From NCBI RefSeq assembly GCF_000423825.1, contig NZ_AUIS01000003.1, positions 232,636 to 296,635 on the forward strand: a stretch of DNA of 64,000 bases, written 5' to 3'. The position numbers and the translations under genes are program-made. This stretch comes from Thermithiobacillus tepidarius DSM 3134 (GTDB lineage Bacteria > Pseudomonadota > Gammaproteobacteria > Acidithiobacillales > Thermithiobacillaceae). The number at the start of each line of letters is the position of its first letter. Position 1 is the first letter of the stretch. Positions 58,428 to 64,000 of the stretch are shown piece after piece. The notes beneath the pieces were generated by a model, which saw nothing but the letters and a program-made list of their open reading frames with translations, did not search any database and was not told where the DNA came from.

Positions 58428-60116
58428 TTACTTGAACTCACCCAAGGTGAAGTAGAAGGTGGCGCCCTGGCCGACGGCGCCTTCGGCCCAGATGCGGCCG
58501 CCGTGGCGGGCGATGATGCGCGCCACCGTGGCCAGGCCGATGCCGTGGCCCTCGAACTCGCCGGGGCTGTGCAGGCGCTGGAAGGCGCCGAAGAGCTTGT
58601 CGGCGTAGGCCATGTCGAAGCCGGCGCCGTTGTCGCGCACGAAGTAGACGGGCTGGCCATCCTGCTCGCGCATGCCGAACTCGATGCGGGCATCGGCCTG
58701 CTTGCGCGTGAACTTCCAGGCATTGCCCAAGAGGTTTTCCAGAGCGATCCAGAGCAGGCTGCCATCCCCCTGCGCCAGCAACCTTTCGGCGATCCGGAAA
58801 TCCACCCGCCGCTCGGGGTGAATGCGCACCATCTGCTCTTCGATCTTGGCGGCCATCCGGCTGAGATCCACCCGTTCGACATGCATGTCGGCCCGGGTCA
58901 CCCGGGACAGGCCCAGCAGCGCGTCGATGAGCTCCGACATGCGTTGCGCGCCCCCGCGAATGCGATGCAGATACGATTTGCCCGTATCATCCAGCACCTC
59001 GCCGTAATCCTCCAGCAGGGCCAGGCTGAAGCCGTCGATGCCGCGCAGCGGCGCGCGCAGGTCGTGGGACACCGAATAACTGAACGACATGAGCTCCTGA
59101 TTGGCGGCGGTGAGCTCCGCCGTGCGCTCCGCCACCCGCTGCTCCAGTTCGGCGTTCAGCGCCAGCACCGCCGCCTCGGCCTGCTGCTTCTCGGTGACGT
59201 CGCGAAAGGCGAGCACGATGCCCCTCACCTCTTGGTCCATCCGGATCGGGGAAGCGGTGCAGGACACCGGAAAGGTGCTGCCGTCCCGGCGGATGAAGTG
59301 ATCTCCGTCGTACTGCAGCGTCCTGCCCGAGGTCGCTACCGATGACAGGGGACACTCCGGCGGCAGCCCCGCATCGCCTCCGTAGCGGGCACAGACGAAG
59401 CCCAGCAGCGGCATGCCGAGCACCTCCTCCTTGGAGTAGCCCAGCATCTCTTCGGCCGCGGGATTCATGAAAGTCAGGCGTCCGGCTTCGTCCAGGGCGC
59501 AGACCCCCTCGCCCAGGCTGTGGGTCAGGGAAAAAGTGAAATTCAATTGGTGGCGCAGCTCCTGCTCGGCCGCGCGCAATTCGGAATACAGGCGCGCATT
59601 GTCCACCGCCAGCGCCGCGAAGTGCGCCAGTTGTTCGGCGACGGCGAGGTCCGCCGGCCCGAAGCGGCGCTCGCTTTCCGTAATCATGAAGGTGATCGCG
59701 CCCAGCAAACGGCCGCGGGCCATCAGCGGCACGCACATGAAGGAGCGGACTTCCAGCTGGCGCAAGCCGGCGAGATGGACCTCGTCCCGGGCGATCAGCG
59801 TGAGGATGACGTCGCTCATCTCCGTGATCAGCTCGGCTCTCCGGGTACGCAGGACCTTGTAAATGCCGAACTTGCCTTCCGGGTCATAGGGATAGCGGTT
59901 CTTCAGCTCCGCGACCAAGGCCTCCTTGACCGGGTTGCGATGCATGAACACCAGCTCGTGAAAGGCGCGATCGTGGTCCAGCATATCCACCATGCAGAAG
60001 TCACAGAACTGGGAGATTGCGAGGGAAGCCACGTTCTGGAGCGTGCGTTCATAGTCGAGGGATTCGGCCAGCACCGCCACCGCTTCGGCAAGGAACGCGT
60101 GATTCTTCGATTCCAT
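58428..60116 (-). CDS. Cytosolic sensor histidine kinase with GAF and PAS domains
   Basis: Encodes 562 residues: an N-terminal GAF-like domain (residues ~20-185; LEVRSFMCVPLMARGRLLGA), a PAS domain (GEGVCALDEAGRLTFMNPAA ... FRDVTEKQQA), coiled coil, HisKA with FSYSVSHDLRAPLRGID, and HATPase_c (N-box NLLGNAWKF, DNGAGFDMAYADKLF). No membrane helix, so a cytosolic sensor. Its HATPase DNA is nearly identical to that of the kinase at 50464. Start ATG 60116 with GGAG upstream; an upstream frame exists. Confidence 0.9.
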   Translation of the reverse strand: MESKNHAFLAEAVAVLAESLDYERTLQNVASLAISQFCDFCMVDMLDHDRAFHELVFMHRNPVKEALVAELKNRYPYDPEGKFGIYKVLRTRRAELITEMSDVILTLIARDEVHLAGLRQLEVRSFMCVPLMARGRLLGAITFMITESERRFGPADLAVAEQLAHFAALAVDNARLYSELRAAEQELRHQLNFTFSLTHSLGEGVCALDEAGRLTFMNPAAEEMLGYSKEEVLGMPLLGFVCARYGGDAGLPPECPLSSVATSGRTLQYDGDHFIRRDGSTFPVSCTASPIRMDQEVRGIVLAFRDVTEKQQAEAAVLALNAELEQRVAERTAELTAANQELMSFSYSVSHDLRAPLRGIDGFSLALLEDYGEVLDDTGKSYLHRIRGGAQRMSELIDALLGLSRVTRADMHVERVDLSRMAAKIEEQMVRIHPERRVDFRIAERLLAQGDGSLLWIALENLLGNAWKFTRKQADARIEFGMREQDGQPVYFVRDNGAGFDMAYADKLFGAFQRLHSPGEFEGHGIGLATVARIIARHGGRIWAEGAVGQGATFYFTLGEFK

Positions 60117-60269
60117 CAGCAAAGCACTCCGGCGGCGGCCGGGGAATTGCAGCGCTACCGCCTCATGTACGTCACGGAAACTACGTCTGAATACGAAGTA
60201 TAGTTGGCATTTTGGGGCTTGATGGAAGGAGGACGGCATTCGCCGCCCGAAATGCGCAGCGGGCCTGGA

Positions 60270-60602
60270 CTAGATGCCGGCCAGTTGCTTTTCCAGGCGC
60301 CGGGCGAATACGGTCATCTCCTTTTCCGCCTGCTTGTCGCCCCGCTGGCGGGCCACGGCGATCCCCTGCCGGTAGGCATCCAACGCCTCCGGCAAGCGGC
60401 CGTCCGCGCTCAGGGCCTTGCCCAGCAGCTTCCAGGCCGCCGAGTACTGCGGATCCTGCCGCACGGCAGCCTGCAGGTGGCGTGCCGCCGCGGCCGCGTC
60501 CCCGGTTTTCAGGTACTCCATCCCCAGGCCGAAGCGCAGCATGGCGCTGTCCTTGCCGCTGGCCAGCAGTTTTTCGAAATTGGCAATGGCGGGTGTAGTC
60601 AT
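60270..60602 (-). CDS. TPR-repeat protein
   Basis: Encodes 110 residues with two tetratricopeptide-like helices pairs (AMLRFGLGMEYLKTGDAAAA; AAWKLLGKALSADGRLPEAL). Family commonly found near Fe-S or amidohydrolase genes but the function is unknown. The ATG lies 15 nt after the amidohydrolase stop, so they are likely co-transcribed. Confidence 0.82.
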   Translation of the reverse strand: MTTPAIANFEKLLASGKDSAMLRFGLGMEYLKTGDAAAAARHLQAAVRQDPQYSAAWKLLGKALSADGRLPEALDAYRQGIAVARQRGDKQAEKEMTVFARRLEKQLAGI

Positions 60603-60617
60603 GGCTTCGATTCTAGT

Positions 60618-62033
60618 TCATTTGGGGGAAATGCGGTTCACCGCCGGCTGCGGCGGCATGTCTGCCACGATCTGCTGCGGGTCGAAGGCGACGCCGCCCT
60701 TGATGACCCGGTGAATGCGCCGGGTGTTGCGAATATCGGCCAGCGGGTCGGCGTCCAGCAGCAGCATGTCCGCGAGCTTGCCGGCCTCGATGGTCCCCAG
60801 CGCGTCCGCACGTCCCATCACGCGCGCCCCGCCCTGGGTGGCCGCCCGCAGAATGGCGGCGGGCGGCAGGCCCGCTTCGGCCATGAGCTCGAGCTCGCGG
60901 TGCAGGGCCGGACCGTGCAGCGTGCCGATGTTGCCGGCGTCGGTGCCGGCGGCAATGGGCACGCCGGCCGCCTGCAGGCGGCGCAGGTTCCAGGACATCA
61001 CCTCCCGGCCGGGCGACCGTTCCGCCCAGAAGGGCGCCCGGCCAGGCAGATGCTCGAGATCGGCAAAGGTGGCGATCACCGCCGGGTCGCCCAGGCGCCG
61101 TTCGATCTCCGTGAGCCGCACGCGCCGGCCCAATACTTCCCGGTAGCCCTCCTGAACCATCAGGGTGGGGATGTAAGGCACCTGCCGCGCGCGCAGACGG
61201 CGGACGAAGTCGTCGTCCACCCGCCGGTCATCCACGCTGTGCACCAGGACGTCCGCCCCGGCCGCCAGCGCCGCCCGCGCCACCGCGAGTTCGGTGGCAT
61301 GCACCGCCACCCGCACGCCCGCCGCGTGGCTTTCCGCCGCCACCGCCCGCAGCAGCGCCGCTTGCGCCGCCAGATCGTCGCCCGGCACGTGGATGAACCA
61401 GAACTTCACGAGCTCCGGCCGCCGATCCAGCTCGCGCCGCGCCAGGACACGGGCCGCCGCCGGCGAGTCCACCCGGATGATGGGCGGATCATCGCTCTCC
61501 AGCTCCGGCGGCAGATAAGTGGAGATCAACGGCCCCGCCACCGCCACCCGCGGCGCCCGTTGCGTGCGCCGCGCCAGCTCGCGCAGCTCGAAGTTCCAGA
61601 AGGGCCCACCCATGTCCACCACCGCCGTCACGCCGCTGGCCAGGTAGCGGGCGAGCGTCGCCGGCAGGCGCGCCTTGATCCAGGCGACTTCCTCGACGTA
61701 GGGACGCAGGTCCCGCAGGTCGATCACGTCCGGGCGGGTGTAGAGCCCGCCCGACTGGAAGAAATGCACGTGGGCGTCGATGAGCCCCGGCATGAGCCAC
61801 TTGCCGCTGACCTCGACGATGCGGGCATTTTCGGGAATGGCCAGCTGGCCGCGGCGCCCCACAGCCGCGATGCGCTCGCCCGCCACGAGCACCACCGCAT
61901 CCGGACGCGCCGGCGCGTCGGTGCCGTCGATCAGCGTGGCGCCGACCCAGGCCGTCACCGCCTGCGGCCCGGCGGCCAGAGCGGCAGCATGCATCAGGAG
62001 CGCGGCCAGCGAGCCGATCCACATCATCTTCAT
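60618..62033 (-). CDS. Secreted amidohydrolase-family metal hydrolase
   Basis: Encodes 471 residues. A signal peptide (MMWIGSLAALLMHAAALAAG) precedes the imidazolonepropionase/prolidase-like amidohydrolase fold: GLIDAHVHFF with the HxH metal site, the KFWFIHVPGD Lys region, HATELAVARAAL, VLVHSVDD, and AGTDAGNIG with the catalytic Asp. Substrate unknown (dipeptide or cyclic amide). GGGAG is 7 nt from ATG 62033; a Met further upstream is less likely. Confidence 0.88.
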   Translation of the reverse strand: MKMMWIGSLAALLMHAAALAAGPQAVTAWVGATLIDGTDAPARPDAVVLVAGERIAAVGRRGQLAIPENARIVEVSGKWLMPGLIDAHVHFFQSGGLYTRPDVIDLRDLRPYVEEVAWIKARLPATLARYLASGVTAVVDMGGPFWNFELRELARRTQRAPRVAVAGPLISTYLPPELESDDPPIIRVDSPAAARVLARRELDRRPELVKFWFIHVPGDDLAAQAALLRAVAAESHAAGVRVAVHATELAVARAALAAGADVLVHSVDDRRVDDDFVRRLRARQVPYIPTLMVQEGYREVLGRRVRLTEIERRLGDPAVIATFADLEHLPGRAPFWAERSPGREVMSWNLRRLQAAGVPIAAGTDAGNIGTLHGPALHRELELMAEAGLPPAAILRAATQGGARVMGRADALGTIEAGKLADMLLLDADPLADIRNTRRIHRVIKGGVAFDPQQIVADMPPQPAVNRISPK

Positions 62034-62217
62034 GCATGGGCTCCCGGCATCGATCACGATCATCTGATCTTTTGACCGGCGCCGGGCGGATTCGGCTCAA
62101 TGGGGAACGGCTTCACCGCAGCGGGTGTGGGTGTCGGGGTTGTCCGGTTTTGGAGACCGGTCGCGGGCCGCAACCCGCGCCTTCAGGCAACAGCCCCGTC
62201 GGACCGCATCCCTCTCC

Positions 62218-62619
62218 CTAAAAGGTATTCTGCACCTCCGTCACGCCCGGCACGCCCCGCACGATCCGGGTCACGACATTCTTCAAATCCAGCGTGGAGT
62301 TGGGACAACCCACGCAGGCGCCTTTCATGCGCACGCGCACGACCGAGCCTTGAATATCCACCAGTTCGATGTCGCCGCCATCGCGCATGAGAATCTGCCG
62401 CACCGCCTCCACCGCCTCCCGAACTTTTTCGGGATCCGGCGGCGGCAGATCCGCGCCGGGCGGCACGGGCGCGTGGGCCATCTGCCTTTCCGCCATGGCC
62501 TGCGCCCGCGCGATGCGGTAGGCGCGGTCCGGGTCGACCGCCTCGATCTCGTCCAGCTCCTCTTCCGTGTAAAAGCGGATCGGCTCGACCGGTGGCCGCT
62601 TGTCTTGAGCATCAGCCAT
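62218..62619 (-). CDS. Nfu-type iron-sulfur carrier (NifU C-terminal domain)
   Basis: Encodes 133 residues. An N-terminal extension rich in Pro/Glu (EPIRFYTEEELDEIEAVDPD) precedes the NifU-like domain: EAVRQILMRDGGDIELVDIQ and the Fe-S cysteines of GACVGCPNSTLDLKN. Carries and delivers 4Fe-4S clusters. Not part of the suf pair at 53 kb but supports a Fe-S theme. Start chosen at MADAQDKRPP. Confidence 0.9.
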   Translation of the reverse strand: MADAQDKRPPVEPIRFYTEEELDEIEAVDPDRAYRIARAQAMAERQMAHAPVPPGADLPPPDPEKVREAVEAVRQILMRDGGDIELVDIQGSVVRVRMKGACVGCPNSTLDLKNVVTRIVRGVPGVTEVQNTF

Positions 62620-62774
62620 CGTGGCACCGTTTTCTGAAATCCGGGATGAGCTTGGATTATACTCTCTTTGACTAGGGCGGTCATGGCGGAGCGGCACTGT
62701 TGCGGGATTGAGCGACTGCCCGGACTGCGGCAGCTTCCGGCGACAAGGGCCGCCCCCGGGAAAGGAGGATACAC

Positions 62775-63323
62775 TTGAGGCATTGGCTGCTTTGCATCCT
62801 GGCGTGCGGAGGGCTGGCGGGCGGCGCCCAGGCGGCCGACCCGGCCCGGGAGCTGGACTTTTCCATTTCCGTGCGCACGCCGGAGCAGGTGACTGCTTTT
62901 TATTCGGCACGCGGCTTTCCGGACCAGGCCGTGCGCGCCCTGGTGAACAGTTGTTTGCTGACGGTCGGCATGCACAACAACCGCCCGGACGTGGTCTGGC
63001 TCGAGCTGGCCAACTGGCGCTTTACGGACGCCCAGGGCCGCAAGGTGCGGCGGATCACCCGCCGCGACTGGGAGGCACGCTGGGAGCAGCTCCAAGTGCC
63101 GCCCGCCAGCCGCGCCACCTTCGGCTGGACCCAGTTGCCCGAGAGCCGGGATCTGCAGCCGGGCGAGCCGGTGGGCGGCAACGTGGCAGTGCTGCCGCCC
63201 ACCGGGCCCTTCACCCTGGAAGCGCGCTTCCGCACTGGGCAGCGCAAGGACGGCCCCGTGCTGCGCGTGCGCATTCCGGATCTGCGCTGCCCCGCGCCCG
63301 GCACCGAGGAGAACAGGCCATGA
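62775..63323 (+). CDS. Secreted hypothetical protein
   Basis: Encodes 182 residues from TTG 62775 (AAAGGAGGATACAC upstream). Signal peptide HWLLCILACGGLAGGAQAAD. Mature part has Cys in NSCLLTV and DLRCPAP that could be disulfide-bonded. Not recognised. The stop overlaps the next ATG (ATGA at 63320), coupling it to a TlpA-like thioredoxin; it may be its client. Confidence 0.7.
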   Translation: MRHWLLCILACGGLAGGAQAADPARELDFSISVRTPEQVTAFYSARGFPDQAVRALVNSCLLTVGMHNNRPDVVWLELANWRFTDAQGRKVRRITRRDWEARWEQLQVPPASRATFGWTQLPESRDLQPGEPVGGNVAVLPPTGPFTLEARFRTGQRKDGPVLRVRIPDLRCPAPGTEENRP

Positions 63324-63835
63324 TGCGCATTTTGCTCCTGATCGGCGCCCTGCTGCTGACGCAAGCGGCCGCGGCCGCCGCCCCGGCACCACCCCGGGGA
63401 CTGATGCCCCTGGACGGCCGGCCGGCACCGGCGCTGCGCCTTGCCGACATGAATGGCCAGGTGACCGATCTGCAACAGCTGCGCGGGCGTTGGGTGCTGG
63501 TACACTTCTGGGCCAGTTGGTGCGGGCCCTGCCGGCGGGAGATGCCCACCCTGCAGCGCCTGAGCGCCCGGATTCCGCCCACGCGCCTGCAACTGGTGCT
63601 GGTGAACACGGCGGAAAGCGAGGACGAGGTGTTTTCCTTCCTGGCGGGCGTCACCCCCGAGCTGAACACCCTGATGGATCGGGACGGCCGGGTGACCGAG
63701 CGCTGGCAACCGCGCGGGCTGCCGTCGAGCTTCCTGGTGGACCCTCAGGGCCGCCTGCGCTATCTGGCCCTGGGCGGGCGGGACTGGACCACGCCCGCCT
63801 ACCTGAACTTCCTGCAGGCCCTGACCGCCCCTTGA
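63320..63835 (+). CDS. TlpA-like thioredoxin-fold protein
   Basis: Encodes 171 residues. Signal peptide (ILLLIGALLLTQAAAAAAPA), then a TlpA/ResA-like fold with the active CxxC in FWASWCGPCRREMP and cis-Pro in RGLPSSFLVDPQG. It keeps cysteines of periplasmic proteins reduced, e.g. for cytochrome c maturation or the upstream partner. Confidence 0.93.
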   Translation: MMRILLLIGALLLTQAAAAAAPAPPRGLMPLDGRPAPALRLADMNGQVTDLQQLRGRWVLVHFWASWCGPCRREMPTLQRLSARIPPTRLQLVLVNTAESEDEVFSFLAGVTPELNTLMDRDGRVTERWQPRGLPSSFLVDPQGRLRYLALGGRDWTTPAYLNFLQALTAP

Positions 63836-63859
63836 GCCGTCCCGCGCCACCCCCGACGC

Positions 63860-64000
63860 TCAGTGGACCTGCTGTTGCCCGCTCGCATCCTCGGCGCTGA
63901 CCGTAAAGTAGAAGGTGGCGCCCTGCTCCACCTTACCCTCGGCCCAGATGCGGCCGCCGTGGCGGGCGATGATGCGCGCCACCGTGGCCAGGCCGATGCC
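63860..64000 (-). CDS. Sensor histidine kinase, C-terminus only (runs off the window)
   Basis: The last ~47 codons of an HATPase_c domain: [21 protein letters not shown], then [20 protein letters not shown] and a stop at 63860-63862. The DNA from about 63940 to the window edge matches the corresponding part of the kinases at 50.5 and 58.5 kb almost perfectly, so this is a third copy. Confidence 0.85.
   Translation of the reverse strand, partial: GIGLATVARIIARHGGRIWAEGKVEQGATFYFTVSAEDASGQQQVH

Overview
High-GC (roughly two-thirds G+C by eye) chromosomal DNA of a proteobacterium, most likely a gammaproteobacterium. The pointers are class Ia ribonucleotide reductase NrdAB with two ATP-cones and NrdR boxes, HtpX, Rnk and NhaR, an Lpp-like alanine-zipper lipoprotein, and two families of REP-type palindromes, one resembling those of Pseudomonas and relatives. 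I cannot name the genus. No rRNA, tRNA or CRISPR array was seen.

Layout. (1) 0.1-10.5 kb: an ion-transport block. A small HMA-like protein is followed by a co-directional minus-strand run: Ca2+/Na+ exchanger, P2-type ATPase, CPA2 antiporter with TrkA-N domain, a second P2-type ATPase with an HMA-like N-terminus, a divergent MetK paralogue overlapping it by 4 nt, and a DUF3562 protein. (2) 10.8-17.1 kb: a hypothetical protein, a CorC/HlyC-type membrane protein, and nrdA-nrdB behind a promoter with two NrdR-like boxes 32 bp apart. (3) 17.1-22.6 kb: a mobile-element island of lower GC. One IS3-family element with a 4-bp target duplication sits after codon 2 of a HigB-like toxin gene; antitoxin and SecB-like chaperone genes follow, forming a tripartite toxin-antitoxin-chaperone (TAC) locus. 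A second IS3-family element splits a REP-associated tyrosine transposase flanked by identical inverted REPs. (4) 22.7-36 kb: a SulP transporter with an unusual coiled-coil insert, TerC, an Lpp-like lipoprotein, a broken ada, zwf with a GH15 glucanase/trehalase-like gene, an orphan LUD protein, a frameshifted secreted protein, Rnk and an HPP membrane protein. (5) 35.9-40 kb: four translationally coupled genes (C39-like peptidase, RimK-type ATP-grasp, GCS2-type ligase, N-formylglutamate amidohydrolase) that look like an uncharacterised amidoligase/peptide pathway. (6) 40-64 kb: stress and envelope genes: NhaR, HtpX, CsbD, DUF1328, MarC, four related general-stress-type proteins, a Do-like protease, two related small lipoproteins, a two-gene SufCB/D set, PilZ, DsrE, three sensor kinases with nearly identical C-terminal DNA, an amidohydrolase, an Nfu-like protein and a TlpA-like thioredoxin.

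Together the genes suggest a cell equipped for cation homeostasis and envelope or oxidative stress. The best candidates for under-described biology are the four-gene amidoligase operon, the IS-silenced TAC locus, the interrupted REPtron, the divergent MetK tied to a P-type ATPase, and the small stress proteins sharing Arg-rich DRR tails, with ECF-like promoters before two lipoproteins and one other small gene.
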